Origin: Citrus sinensis
Lineage: Eukaryota; Streptophyta; Magnoliopsida; Sapindales; Rutaceae
NCBI RefSeq assembly: GCF_022201045.2
Contig: NC_068558.1
Span: 47,347,501 to 47,411,500 of the forward strand
Direction of reading: 5' to 3'
Length of the DNA: 64,000 nt
Every line of letters starts with the position of its first letter. The stretch's first letter is position 1. Shown here in pieces: positions 40,630 through 53,300 of this stretch. Under the pieces are notes generated by a model. That model was given only the letters and a program-made list of their open reading frames with translations, did not search any database and was not told the DNA's origin. The position numbers and the translations under genes were made by a program.

Positions 40630-41253
40630 GGGTTAAAACTAGTTTAGTCCTTATATTATGATATTAGTACCTATTTAGTCTATATATTTTTTAAAGTACA
40701 TCAAAACATTCTTGTCAATAAACTATTGATACCTCTACTGTTATTTTTTGTTCCTTTTAATCTATTTTTACAATATTACTCTCTTATAATAATGTTTATT
40801 TTTTTAGAACATTAATGAAAATAAAAATTAAATTACTAATTTAACCTTAAAAATAAAATAAAAACAAAAGAATGTATATTAATTTATGTGGAATCTCACA
40901 TATGTCCAAAAAAATTAATATTGTAGAAAAATTAAATTACTAATTTTTTTGGACATTAATAAAAAAATTAATATATTAACTCCTCAATACAGTGTTCAAT
41001 AAAAATTAATATATTCTTTTTGATTCTATGTTATTTTTTAGAGTTAAATTGGTAATTTTTTTCTTTTTATTAATGTCCAAAAAAAGACACATTACTATAA
41101 GAAGATAATATTGTAAAAGCAAGTTAAAAGAAACAAAAGTAATGTAAGGGATGTCAATGATTTAACAGCAAAAATATTTTCATGTATTTTTAAAAATATA
41201 AGAAATAAACAAGCATTAACCTCATAATATAATGACTAAATAAGTTTTACCCT
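40630..41253. mobile_element. Non-autonomous TIR element (Family B, copy 3)
   Basis: The left end GGGTTAAAACTAGTTTAGTC and the right end, on the opposite strand, GGGTAAAACTTATTTAGTCA continue into TTATATTATG on both sides. The flanks read AATTTTAAA and TATTTTAAA, a 9-base duplication with one mismatch. It is about 620 bp, like its relatives at 9487 and 28274. The interior is AT-rich and there is no transposase. Confidence 0.75.
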
Positions 41254-41394
41254 TATTTTAAACGGTAGAACACTACAATAGCAACCCTAGTTGAAGATAA
41301 TTAATTTGATTGTGAAAATACAACAAATTAAGAAGCCCAAGAGTAATATCTTATAGCTAGCTTAATATACAATTGGCATGTATATCTTGTCTGC

Positions 41395-41403
<9 letters not shown>

Positions 41404-41459
<56 letters not shown>
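41404..41459. repeat. (TA)n microsatellite, left of the fold-back element
   Basis: About 28 TA units. A matching TA run resumes at 42191, on the other side of the inserted element. Confidence 0.95.
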
Positions 41460-41461
<2 letters not shown>

Positions 41462-42187
41462 AAAATGCTACTTACTTGGAGTCAAGCCCCGGGTCAAACC
41501 CCGAGAGCAATAAACGACGTTGTTTCAATTCTTTTTTTTTTTTTTCCTTTCATTCTCCCTAAAACAACATCGTTTTACCTTGGTAAATACTTGTGGACAA
41601 CAGCCCTAAATTGCTCTCTTTCTCTTAGTATCACAACAACCCCTTTCTCCTTCTATTTCTATGTTTCTTTCTCCCTTCGTTTCACAGCCATCATCACGCA
41701 TACCCAACCATCGTCACCCACTACCACGACAGCCATCAGCTCGGCAACCACCATCACCCAGGGTTCTATCACACATACCCAGTCATCGGCACCACCACCA
41801 CTGACAGCCATCACGCCTGGCAGCTTAAGGTAATGCTTCAATCTTAGCTTCGATTGTATGGCCGATTTATGTTATGGCAAAATGGTGACAGTTTGCGAAC
41901 ACTCAACTATGTAGAAATATAATTAGTTTATGGTGGGTGTTGATGGTTGGGTATGCGTGATGGTGGTTGTGAAACGAAGGAGAAGAGAAAGCAATGGTTT
42001 TACAGAGAAATAGAAGGAGAAAGGTTGTGAGACAAAGAGAAAGAGAAAGCAATTTGGGACTGTAACAATTTTACCTTAACCAAGCTAAAACGACGTCGTT
42101 TTAGCTTGAATGAAAGGGGAAAAAAAAAAAAGATTGAAACGACGTCGTTTATTACTTGTGGAATTTGACCCATGACAAATAGCCGAA

Positions 42188-42190
<3 letters not shown>
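41460..42190. mobile_element. Fold-back (long inverted repeat) element inserted in a (TA)n tract
   Basis: Two imperfect arms of roughly 230 bp face each other: about 41465-41715 and 41940-42185. Paired landmarks are GGGTCAAACCCC/GGGTCAAATTCC, AATAAACGACGTTGTTTCAA/AATAAACGACGTCGTTTCAA, a poly-pyrimidine run, TTTCTCCTTCTATTTCT and GCATACCCAACCATC. The palindrome AAACGACGTCGTTT recurs in the arms. The unpaired centre is about 225 bp. The plus-strand frame across the left arm (Thr/Pro/Ser-rich) is a by-product of the CA-rich repeat and is not a gene. The duplication cannot be read because the target is itself TA repeat. Confidence 0.75.

Positions 42191-42220
<30 letters not shown>
42191..42220. 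repeat. (TA)n microsatellite, right of the fold-back element
   Basis: Continuation of the TA tract split by the fold-back element. Confidence 0.9.
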
Positions 42221-44490
42221 CGACGATGACATTCATAATTTTCATACACTCACAAACACACAAAAAAAACACACCCTAAAGAATAAAGTAGAATTTTAAA
42301 AGACAGAGGACGTTAGTAGCTAGGCGGAGTTTGATTCAGAAAAACATTGATCTTTAGACTTTCGTTATTATTATACGCCTGCAGCATTGGCCTAGACATA
42401 TATATATCGCACATCATTGTTTAATTTCCCCACCTTCGAAAAAAATACTACTCGTTTTGATTTTTTATATTTTCTCTTCCCATTTTTCTTTTCGTTTTCT
42501 CCGGACTTGTGATCCAGCTCTTTTTTTGGCCACGCCAAGCCTGTATATCATTTTTCTTTCCTTTTTTTTTTCGGATGAATAATTAATTAATTATAGCCGC
42601 TGAGTTGATATTGTTTTCGACAAACAAACAAACGAATAAAAAACCACCAGGATAAATGTACGCTTTGAATAAATACATAATTAACCATATGAACAAGCAG
42701 GGTTACGAATTTGGGGGGCAATCGATTCGTTTTCTACGATGGCAATTTTTTGCTCCTAGCGAACAATGTACTCTTTTTTAATTAATACCGCGTAGTACGC
42801 AATACGATTCATTAAATTTCTAACTTCAATTGAAATAATATCATTTATTTTCCAAACTTATCATGATGACAAGACCTCGCAGGTTGCCATAAATTAATGT
42901 TGTCTTTTGCCAATCATCTTTATGCAAATAAAAGATATTGTAGTAAGCCATGATGTAACATCACACAAAAATAATATATGTGAGATCATTCAATTATTTT
43001 TCCACCATCTATATGCACGAAACTATGTTGCTCACTGTGTACAATACACCCATCCTCTAGTTCAATTATACAGAAGTCCCTGTAGATTGTGGTAAAACAA
43101 CAAAAAATCATAAGTTTCCGAGCCTTTAACACCTAACCCCAAATATATATATACAAGTGATTATTTTGAAATTCTTATTTCTATCTCTTTCTTATTTTGA
43201 AAATCTTATGTATTTAGTAAATTTTACTATTAAATTATTGTAAGAATGTAAATAATTAAATTAAAAATAATATTTAATAAAATTTATTTACACATTTATA
43301 AATAGATGTGCAAAATACTTTTTATTGTGTATGTATAATGATTGATAACAAAAATAAGTATTTTAATATTATTTTCTTATTTTATTGTCTCAATATAATT
43401 TGCAATAATAATAACCTCTTTAAACTTAGTGATTTTATTTCCTAATTAATAAAGATAATTTTGAAATTTTTTTAACATATATGAGGATATATATATATAT
43501 ATAGAATTGTATTAAATATAAAATTAAATTTTAAAAAATTACTCCTTTCATACTTTTCAAATTTTATTGGAGGATGAGTGACTTTAATAAAAGCAATTCT
43601 TATAAAACTTTACTAAGCAAAAAAAAATATTTTTTAAACTTTTGAAAGTTACTCTTTAAAAAAAATCCCAAATTTGATAACTAGTTTTGCATTAAATATT
43701 CATTTCTATTCCGTATCTCAAAGTTTGAAATAATTATGCTTACCGTGTTTACTTTTGCTACTTCAACCATAGGCTAACAAAAATTGTGCTTAGTAATAAA
43801 AAATATGATAAATGTTACCGAATTACGCACATGCGGTGCTGGTTGAGACTGCCACATCTCATACGTCCGAATCGATGCCAATTTATTGAGATATATGGAT
43901 TAAAATTATTGGACCTACGTATGTTCCACAATATGGGGTAATTATTTCCTCTTAGTTAATTGTCAGGGCTCGATCGACTGACCCAATCGATAAATACAAA
44001 TCCAATTATGGAGATTTGATTTTAATAGTCATATATACACATGAACAATATAGTAGATGCGAGTAATTTATATAAAGAAATTTACCCAATTTCATGCTTT
44101 ACCCAATAAACCAATAAACAAATTAAAGGGAATCGAGTCCATCCCCTATGTCCAATTTAAAAAAACAAGGCAAGTTGTCGTTCACTGGATGATCGTGATA
44201 TCATTTTATTGCGAGCTATTACTAATATTCCACTTTGCCTTTTCGGTACCCAAAAACTAGCGGCTCATTTATTTTTATTAGGTATGTTCATTTTCGCATT
44301 CTATAATGACTTGTCATGGGGTAACAGATGTAATTACAAAGACAATTATTTGTTACAAAATAGCAGCCAGAAAGATATATGTTTCCACTTAATAACTATT
44401 TGATGCTTAATGGGAAAGATAATTGACTGAAGATTTGTTTTCCTTGCCAAGAAGAAATTTGTCAAGGTGAAATTGAACTAAACCTTTTAT
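42221..44490. other. AT-rich intergenic region, no gene seen
   Basis: No supported coding region, RNA or clear mobile element. Frames at 42907-43095 and 44057-44403 have no family resemblance. Confidence 0.4.
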
Positions 44491-44670
44491 ACGAATAGAC
44501 GGTCTTCTCCCATTCAAAATGTGAGTGGAGTAGACGTCACTCAAATATTAGAGAGGATAAAAATTTGGGTTGTACTTTATAAGAATATGCAATCTTCTCC
44601 TCTTTGAAATATAAGTAGAGTATACGTCTTTTGAATATTAGAGGAGGTAAAAATTTAAGTTGTGCTTCAT
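44491..44670. repeat. 90-bp tandem duplication
   Basis: Units 44491-44580 and 44581-44670 align without gaps. Shared blocks include TCTTCTCC, GAGTAGACGTC/GAGTATACGTC, AATATTAGAG and GGTTGTACTTTAT/AGTTGTGCTTCAT. Divergence is moderate, so the event is older than the duplication in the GIF intron. Confidence 0.75.
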
Positions 44671-45170
44671 AATAATTGATGTAAATTAGTTCCAATAATA
44701 GTTTAATTTATAAATATGAGTTGTAATCTTATGTAATATGAGTTGTAGTCTTAAACAATAGTCTCATGTAATCCAAAAAAAAAAACCTTTCTATACGTAT
44801 GGTGTCAATAATATCATTTTCTCTCTCATGTCTTCAAACACACTTACTGTTAATAATAATAATAATAATAATAATGATAAATTCTGTTATAATTTAATCT
44901 TTTTGACATGACCGTTTGCTCCTTTTATTTGTTTATTGATCAATTGTGGATTTGATCATTTCAGAGGAAAAATATAATTGAAAAAAAATGGAAGTCAATA
45001 AATTTATTTTTCTTTAAATTACAGGAGGATTTTGATGGGTTTGGAAAACGATACATTTATTGAACAACATGGAGTTCTAATCACTTTCGCAGTGAAAATA
45101 TGAAATAATATCTGCTCTTTTCTTGGATTCCTTCTTCCTCTATAAATGTGAAGCATGTAATATTGGGTAA
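44671..45170. other. AT-rich intergenic spacer with short microsatellite
   Basis: An (AAT)n-type run occurs near 44850-44875. Nothing else was seen. Confidence 0.4.
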
Positions 45171-45362
45171 CAATAATGCTACACATCCTAAATTTTTTAT
45201 CCTAAAAAGTTATCCTAAATTATGTGGTATTTATCAATTAATTGGTGAGATAATGCAATTAATTCACTTAGATCTTGTAAAGAATTATCAACCACTCAAT
45301 TAATGACACATCATTTGGGAAAACCTTTTAAGATAAAAAATTTGGGATGTGTAGCATTATTG
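45171..45362. mobile_element. MITE, 192 bp (Family E, copy 2)
   Basis: The left end CAATAATGCTACACATCCTA and the right end, on the opposite strand, CAATAATGCTACACATCCCA form a near-perfect TIR of over 30 bp. The interior contains the unit (CAATTAATTGGTGAGATAAT, AATTAATTCACTTAGATCTT) found twice, inverted, in the element at 10328-10637. No coding content. Confidence 0.8.
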
Positions 45363-45755
45363 GGTTTGGTAAAATAACACACAACATCGTTTCAATCCCC
45401 TGCGACAAACATACTGAATCTTTTAATTTGCTGGCCAAGCCGTCCAACCTAATTGGCCGGTTCTTAATTAATTTGTTATGTTGATTAGAATAAGATAGCG
45501 TTATAATTGAAAGGTCACGTCCACAACTTGCTCTCTCGAACACAATTGAGACACCCAACTTGCAAATTCGCTTTTCACCATCGTTAATTAATTGAAGAAT
45601 CGAATGAACTAAATGAAGGAAACGTTTCATCACTTACGAAAGACATACAGCAACATTTACTATTTTAATGCAAACAATCGAAGGCGCTTGGGCAGGAAAC
45701 AATAAACGACTTTAAAATAATACAATTAATTATCACACAAAATCTTAGTATAGAT

Positions 45756-46049
45756 TAGGGATGGTAATTTTTTTCGATGGGATGGGATTGAGACATATTT
45801 TTATCCCATAAAATAATTTAGGGACGAGAGTGAGATATTTTTTTATCCCAGTTGCATATACGAGACAGGAGTTAAATTGACAAATTTCGTTACATCCCGT
45901 CTCATTGCTGACTATGAATGAGTCAGGACATATTTTTGTCCCACAAAAATATAGAGACGGAAATATGACGTTTTTTCATCCTACTTGCATACACGGGACG
46001 AGACTAAAATTGGAAAATCTCATTTCATCCCGTCTCATTGCCAACCCTA
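45756..46049. mobile_element. hAT-like non-autonomous element with perfect 8-bp duplication
   Basis: The ends are TAGGGATGGTAA and, on the opposite strand, TAGGGTTGGCAA. The flanks are the exact 8-bp repeat GTATAGAT (45748-45755 and 46050-46057). Short TIRs with an 8-bp duplication define hAT elements. The 294-bp interior holds related repeats (ATTTTTATCCCA / ATTTTTGTCCCA; GTTACATCCCGTCTCATTGC / TTTCATCCCGTCTCATTGCC). A plus frame at 45905-46096 runs through it and is not a gene. Confidence 0.85.
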
Positions 46050-46198
46050 GTATAGATACTGATTACACTCCATTGAAATTTTCCTCTTTCACCTAAACAA
46101 CTTCTTCGAATACAAAAGAGTTATGATCTTCCATTTGCAATATTCAATCAACAGATCAAAAAGGGTTAGGAAGAAGAAGGCACCCAAATTTATATATT

Positions 46199-46473
46199 AA
46201 GGTCTTGTTTGAGATTGAGATGTTATAATTTTTAAACTATAGCTGCTGTAAAAAAAAGTTATAAATATTAAATAAAAATTAATAATATATAATAAATATA
46301 AATTTTAAATAATCATTTTGACGAAATTATTAAACATATAATATATTTGTATTATACGAGTAAAAAATCATATCAATATAACTTTTAAGTTACAGTAGAT
46401 AGTGTTTACCAAATACTTTAATACTATAATTTAAAAACTACAACTGTCCAATTTCAATCCTAAACACACTTTA
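46199..46473. mobile_element. Small TIR element, about 275 bp
   Basis: The left end (CTTGTTTGAGATTGAGATGT, then TTTTTAAACTATAG) and the right end on the opposite strand (GTGTTTAGGATTGAAATTGG, then TTTTTAAATTATAG) are imperfect inverted copies. Fragments with similar wording lie near 49790-49880 and 58880-59070. The duplication is not clear. Confidence 0.5.
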
Positions 46474-48106
46474 AAATTTCTCAATCATAATATGCAAGTA
46501 AAAGGATTAACTAACATCTTCTTCAAGAACGGAATTGAAGGGAACAATAAAAAAGGAAAAAAAAAAACTCGGGTCTGCACACTTCGCCTAACGACTAACG
46601 TGCATCTAGATTATACACATCTCAAGTCAACAAATCACGCCAATATTCCATTTCTAGCCTTGCTATCATTTCATTTAAGATCAACTTTTGATGTCTAAAA
46701 ATTCACCATTCAACATCACTGCGTCCTTTTCTTGCAGGGCCAATATTGATGACAATCGTTCATTGAGCTGTGTCTGTTGGTACAAAATTGCCAGCTCAAT
46801 GTCGCCGAATTTATAGTCACTGCCTTTGCATTTTATGTCCTCATTAATTCCATAGCATAAGAAATAAAGAAGTTTAAATGAAGAGGGGCCGAATCGTAAG
46901 AAGCTTCCACGTTATTATATTATTTTTACACATTAAAAAATATATAGAAACCTGAATTTTATTGGTTAATGCATCTACTTGATTAATATTCTATAATGCA
47001 AACAATCCATTTAGGCAGTAGTAGAACTAAGCTTTGGGTTGGGTTTGATAGGGACAAAACAGAGAAACTCTAAACTTGGCTAACCTATAACAAAAAAATC
47101 TGTAAAATTGCAGCGCACCACGTTACGGGTTATAATGGATAAACTATATAATGTTTAGGCTATAACATAATTGTATAAACCATGAGGGGGCCAAATGTAA
47201 AATTTTATATTAAATGGGCAATTTATCAATTCAATTTCTCGTTTTTCGTTGAAAATGAGAATTTGAGAAATCAAATGAATCATGGAAGTATTTTGCATAC
47301 GACATGTGCATATATAATTGGTTGAGAAAATATATGACTGTATGTTACGGTAAAGATTATTAACTAGATACGAAAGAATAATTAAATGCTTATAACACGT
47401 GAAGGAGGATTAAGTTTGAATATGACCATTAATTAATAATAATGTCACAGCAATTAATAAACTTGCGGGCGGCGGCTATTAAAAAAGAAAAAAACAAAGC
47501 TACTATTAAGAGTATGGACCATGCTACACATAGTAAGAAATAAGATTTTGAGAATTCATATGAAAGAAACATTATTCGTTTTATATTGGTTCAATGAACC
47601 CAACCAATCACTGCAGATAAGATCACTCAAATGTGTGTGTTGAATCTTATTGATCTTAGCCTCGTTGAGAAGCGAAACATTGAGGATCTGATAACGAATA
47701 TGGTGTGTTGCAATTGTTGCTTCAGAATGACTTTGATCTGACTCATGTGCTGGCATATATGGCAACCCAAAAGATCTCCGTCTAAGAAATTGCCCATGAT
47801 CATGCGACGAACTAGATAGATATCGTCTGACTAACAAGCTCGCTATGATCGTGGATCTAGGACCAGGATGATGAATGAGTTGCATAAGCATTACCAGTAA
47901 TTGAAAAACATAATATATAATAATCATTACTTCAAAAGTTGTTTGTCTTCTTACAATTTGTAAGGGAGATGCTACCTTACAATTAACTTAAGGTAGAGTC
48001 TTTTCTATCTATTGTGGGCTCAAGTGGGATCCGCAACTCAATTTGTGAATGAATATAACTTACATTAACTAGGGAAATCTACCAACAAAGGGAAATCTAC
48101 CAACAA
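46474..48106. other. Intergenic region, no gene supported
   Basis: A 123-codon minus frame at 47556-47927 is the longest here. It has a mixed composition but no recognised domain, and its hydrophobic start overlaps AT-rich DNA, so it is not called. At 48090-48107 an 18-bp motif (GGAAATCTACCAACAAAG) is repeated twice in tandem. Confidence 0.4.
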
Positions 48107-48320
48107 AGTGTTGGCTCCACTTACAACGGAGTCTTCTTAAGTGGCTTGACTGAGTTTGCTCCCCAGTTCGAGTCACAAGGAAGTCGCATTTGTTGGGAGA
48201 ACTTGTGCCTCCCGGTTCGAGCAGGAACTTCTAGTCTAGGTTGTGGTACGGACTTAAAGGTGTCTCTCACAATTGGGGTCCTCCTCAGAATACCTCGTGG
48301 TTAAGACAAAAAAAAAAAAC
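48107..48320 (+). mobile_element. Possible SINE-like element with A-tail
   Basis: About 210 bp of GC-richer sequence ends in A12 (48308-48320). GTGGCTTGACTGAG (near 48141) resembles a polymerase III box A. AGTTCGAGTCA (near 48165) and GGTTCGAGCAG (near 48219) resemble box B. The spacing is not ideal and no target-site duplication is clear. Confidence 0.35.
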
Positions 48321-48980
48321 CAGAGAAATCTCTTTCTAATTTGATTTAGGAGAATATAAAAATTAATGTTAAAATGATTATTGGGGACCGGTAAGAGAAA
48401 TAGATAGAATAAATAAAAAATCTCCGTTACTTCTAAAGTATGTTAATCATGCGCATATTTATCTTTATATATATAAAAAATTATATGCTAATAAGTGAGT
48501 TGGTTAACACCTTTCTTTTTTTTTTTTTAATAAAGAATTTGAGTCTTCATACATTATTTGTGTGAATATATTTTTGAGGACGTCCCATGTTGGGCCTTTA
48601 CTTTAGATTTTAGTTGTATATTTATTTATATTCTACGTAATATTAAAATGATATTTCGCTGAAAAAAAAAAAGGTAACATTTCACTTTCAGTGGTGGTGG
48701 TTGTAAGTGTGTAACATTTCACATTCTGTGGTAACTGATAAAAGTGTGAAAGCCGAACTTAGAACAAAGTTGACCAATTCCAAATAAAATATTTTGCAAT
48801 ATCTCCACAGAATACTCGTGCCAAATGACTTGCCATCCGTTTAATTTAACACCATTGAAAAAGGAGTTGAATTATTGGCACCCCTAGGCCCCAACTCATC
48901 TTCTTATTTACCGCATTAAAATATTTACAAGTAATATTAAATTCTTTTGGCACTTCCATTGATACAACAATCTTACTTAG
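48321..48980. other. Intergenic spacer with a solo Family C end
   Basis: GAGTTGAATTATTGGCACCCC near 48862-48882 matches the terminus of the Family C elements, but no partner end was found nearby. It is probably a truncated or interrupted copy. Confidence 0.45.
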
Positions 48981-49352
48981 ACTTGATCCAACGGCTAGAT
49001 GCAACTGTGGCACGGTGCCACAGTTGCACCTAAGGTTTCCCCCAACTAACAACACCAGCCTAAAAAATGACAGAATTATGCAAAATGGTAATTTCCGTTT
49101 AGACCCACTCTAAAAACTCTGTACACCCATAGTTTTTCTCATCTTTTCTCAAACAGGTACAAGTACCATAAATCCTCTTTTCATTTTTAAACCCTAATCT
49201 AAGAATTTTAAACTTACGTATATAGGAATTTTTTATGTTTAATATAATCTTGTGATTCAAGCAATAATTAAAAAAAATTGAAAAAAGTGGGGGGAAACCT
49301 TAGGTGCAACTGTGGCACCGTGTCACAGTTGCATCTAGTCGTTGGATGTCAG
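48981..49352. mobile_element. TIR element with palindromic termini
   Basis: The left end holds CCAACGGCTAGATGCAACTG then TGGCACGGTGCCACAGTTGC then ACCTAAGGTTTCCCCC. The right end is the inverted copy (GGGGGAAACCTTAGGTGCAA ... GCATCTAGTCGTTGG). Pairing is about 60 bp. Each arm also contains its own palindrome (GCAACTGTGGCAC/GTGCCACAGTTGC). TAGACT occurs at both flanks, offset by a base. A third partial copy of the terminus (CCAACGATTAGATGCAACTG) lies near 49376-49410. Confidence 0.65.
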
Positions 49353-50315
49353 TAGACTCCACCAATTTAACTGCATCCAACGATTAGATGCAACTGTAGC
49401 ACGGTAGCCTGATTCTGTTACTCTGTTAGTTGATACGAGGAGTGTAAATAAAATACGTTAAATTTTATTGTTGTGATATGGGATTTTATAGTATTTGCTC
49501 AATTTTCCGACCATACAGCAGGCTTGAAAGCGAAAGGTGCCCTCAATGTACGCACCCACTCATTAAGACCAATTGTGTCATAACGGTACACTAACAATCA
49601 AATAACTTTCATGCCATCACAATCCAATCATCATTGAGGTTGAGGTACGAATCTTCAAGTTTGAGGGTAAAATGAGAATTTTCTCTTATAGAGAATAATT
49701 AATTAGATTAATTAGAATCTTCAAGTTTGATTAATTTTTTAAAATACACAGATTAATTAGATAATTTGCTTAAATTATATGGATTAAGTATTTGTTTGGT
49801 AATGAGGTACTGTAATTTTTTAGTTATAATTGTTATAAAAAAAAGGTTGTAATAACTATTGTATTTGGTAAAATTAAAGCTTATAGGATAAAAATCAATG
49901 ACTTTCGAAACCTAAGTATAAAAATTCACCGAATAATTTTATATTTGAAACATTCGAAGCCAATTATTTTTCTTGAAAAAAGTTGGGCCGACTTTCAAGG
50001 CCCAACTGACCCGTTTGGCTTAGTGGCGAAGCAGTAGCTTTCCAGTTGCCAATATTGATCCTAATTGAGGCTGACTATGTAATAAATCAGACAAGAAGAG
50101 GATTAACCCCCCAAATGTACTTGCTCATTTTAACCTAAAGCATAAGTCAGTGTCACTAAACATACAACATTATTTTCCCTTTTTTAGCTCTTTGACTAGA
50201 CTTTAGACAAAACACTAAAACATCTATTCTGTTACATTAACTTTTACACAGACAAAGACTCACTCACAAACACAGAAAATGGTACAGAACAAGAGAAGAA
50301 CAACTGTGTATGTAA
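49353..50315. other. Intergenic region, 3' flank of the RopGAP gene
   Basis: No gene was seen. The right part should include the 3' untranslated region of the minus-strand RopGAP. Confidence 0.4.
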
Positions 50316-53300
50316 TCATGCACATGTTTCTTCTTCACCTCCTTCTTCAGTATTTACAATGCCAAGATTTCTAGTCTTCTTAGCTGGCTTACCTAACTGA
50401 AATAAAGGATGCCTGCATAGTCTCCTCACTCCTCGTCTTAAGCTTAGCCAGTCCCCATTGTTGTATCCAACTCCAAACCCATTTTCTGATGCTCCCGTCT
50501 CTCTCTCGCATAAAGCAGGCTTGCTGCTGTCTGAGACTGACTCAATGTCCTCTTCCCCAACACTTTTCTCATGGAAGTTCCAAAATTTCTCCTCAGCATC
50601 AGATTCCAGTCTACCCAAAGTCACAGCCCTTGAGAACTTACTAATTTCAGGTCCTTCAGGGGTGCAAGAATCCTGATCAGTTAGCTCTAATGGAACCTCC
50701 ACCTCCGGATCTGTCTTTATATTTGACAAATGTGAATCATTCTTGTTGTTGGGAGAATCTGAACATGGTGAGAGCAACCGAGCCTTGGCAGCTGCTTCTT
50801 CCCTTTCTCGAAGGATCTTTAAGATAAGTGTTTTGAGGAAGTTCATCACTTGCACGGCATGAATTAAGGCTGTCAGAGGATCAGCCATCTGCATCAAAAA
50901 TATTTCTTTCTTTTGTGAGACCACATTAGACCACAGCCGTAATGCATGGATGGCTATAATCACAAAATAAGGCTGCTAAATTGTTGGCAGAAGCACAAGA
51001 AGTTCTTTCTGTAGATGGGTGTGGCATTATAGCAACCAACTAGCGACACCTCATGAGTCGGAACGATGAAATGAAACAGTGGAAGTTATGAAACAATGAA
51101 GAAATTAACCTGAGTCATGTTTGGCGCAAAAACCATAGCAATGTTGCGTGCATTCATCTTGTTGTACTGTTCGTGCTGCACCACATCTGCCATCAAATTG
51201 ATAGCCCAGTCAAGCAGAGCTGCCTCTGATGGAGGAAGTAACTTCACAAGTTGAGTGCAGTCCTCTTCTGTGTTGCAGTGCATTACTTGGTCTGGCGTAA
51301 GAGAATCAAGTACCCCAGTAGGAAGTTCTCTAAGCCATGCCTGCGAAGAATCAGAGAAACAAACACCCATCAACCCAAATATGAATCAATTGAGGAATAA
51401 AAAATCGTGAACAATGATGTAGAGTAAATCTATCAAAAGTTCCATTTTAAATCAAAAACTTAAAATTGTCTATTGAACTTTCTATCCTATTATGTCAAGA
51501 CCAAAGATTAATTCTTTCAAATCCAATAAACTGACATGTTCCTTCTAGTGTTTAGCAAAATACATCAATTCTAAATGTAAATAAATGCAAGATATAGCAT
51601 GATCATGTAAGCATACCTTTATCAAACCTGCCAAGCAATGGACATCTATTCCGTGAGGTACTACACCTTTGTTAAGCTGATCTCGCACATATTCTTCTTG
51701 GCTATTCTCAGCATTTATTCGGAATATTCCTTCTGCCTGCATGAAATAAAGAAAGCATTGATCAAAACCATTTAACTTTGTATAACATGTACCAATAAAA
51801 GTTAAAACCGATGTACAAGCATAAACATGCCTTAAGGCCGCCTTCTGAATACAAATGCCTTTGCATCATGAGAAGAATTGTAGGCACACTGTTCCCTCTG
51901 TCATCATAAGAACATTGCATAGACTTTGCAGAAACTCCAAATACACTTACACTGGACCAAAAAAAGAAGAATATGATGTAAGTTAAATGAAAGATGAAAA
52001 ACGCGTATGAAGCTGGCCAGCTGGGTCAAAAAAAAAAAAAAAAGAAAATGAATGCAGAGGATTATAAACGATGAAACAGAAATTAACTTCCAGTATATTC
52101 ATATAACAAACCACCTACCCAGATCCGCCATTAAGAATCAAATTTATTTAAAAAAAAATATGTTTATTGGATGTTTATTCTTGGAAGGCAAAAATCATTA
52201 CGGCAGATAATTTAAGGCAAAAATCATTACCACATGCACACACGACACATCCCTACAGGCACAGGCTACATAAATCCCTGACTTGTTTCTGTGTAACTGT
52301 CTTGCGTCGATCTGACACATTATAGTTTAATCTCATATAGTACCAGCAGAGGTTAGTGAGATAGTCTACGGTACATCTGAGATTATATAACCAACTAGTG
52401 CACATGTTACATGAGCAATAAAATTTAATATAACTGCCATTTCCATATTAATTTTTCAAAATAAACAAACACACGACATAACATCATTTACTTGTTATAT
52501 AACTGATATAATACCTTCAACGTATTCTAATTTTTCTCGCGGTTAGGACATGTGTGGAGAGACGATATAAATAGAGCACTTGAACGCATAAATAATCTTG
52601 TTTAGAGGCAATATTCCAGGAAAGCATAAAAGCACTTAAATTATCCAATTCTTCAATTGACACCAAACCGCAACAGGAAATACAGCAGATTACATAACAC
52701 TAATTAATTAAAAGCAAATATGCAGGTACATACGAGACAAAAGTCATGAAGTAACCATTATGATGTACAACAATTTCCTTAGCTAACCCCACTGATACAG
52801 TTGGAATCCCTCTTTCTAATTGGATGGCGTATAAGGAATATACAGCTATAAACTATATAGATATTTAATGTGGTTTATAATCAGATGTCCCACGAAAATT
52901 CAACCGCTCCATTGAGGTTTGTACAGTTCCCACTCTTGCATCTATCCTGATGAGCAGAGCAGTGCTTAAAGACAACTGATAGTTAAACATAAACTTCAAC
53001 GGTTAATTCCCTTCCTTTCACAAATCTGTTAGAGTATTAATAATGATACTGTACAGAAGTAAATTGGATGCCGCATATCAGAATTATTTATATACAATTC
53101 TGGCTAATTAATAATAAAGAAAAAAAAATCAAATTATCAAACAACATTTCAAAATATGATAAGCATTAGAAAATGTGTATATATATGTATATAACTGGAA
53201 AATAATGAAAGACTAGCACCTATCAAATCGAAAGAAATTCAAATACTACAGACGGACCTGGCACTAGGCGCTTTTCGTGGTACCTCGGGCTCAAGCTCAG

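Noticed and set aside
41378..41833. 151-codon plus frame rich in Ile/Tyr, then Thr/Pro/Ser
   Set aside because: It reads through a (TA)n tract and the left arm of a fold-back element. The apparent protein is a product of repeats.
47556..47927. 123-codon minus-strand frame with a hydrophobic start and an Arg/Ser/His-rich middle
   Set aside because: No domain or family recognised, no neighbouring exon, and the AT-rich flanks resemble surrounding non-coding DNA. Not enough to call a gene.
48141..48230. tRNA-like box A and box B sequences
   Set aside because: No cloverleaf can be drawn with proper arms and anticodon, so this is not called a tRNA gene. It is kept only as a possible SINE.
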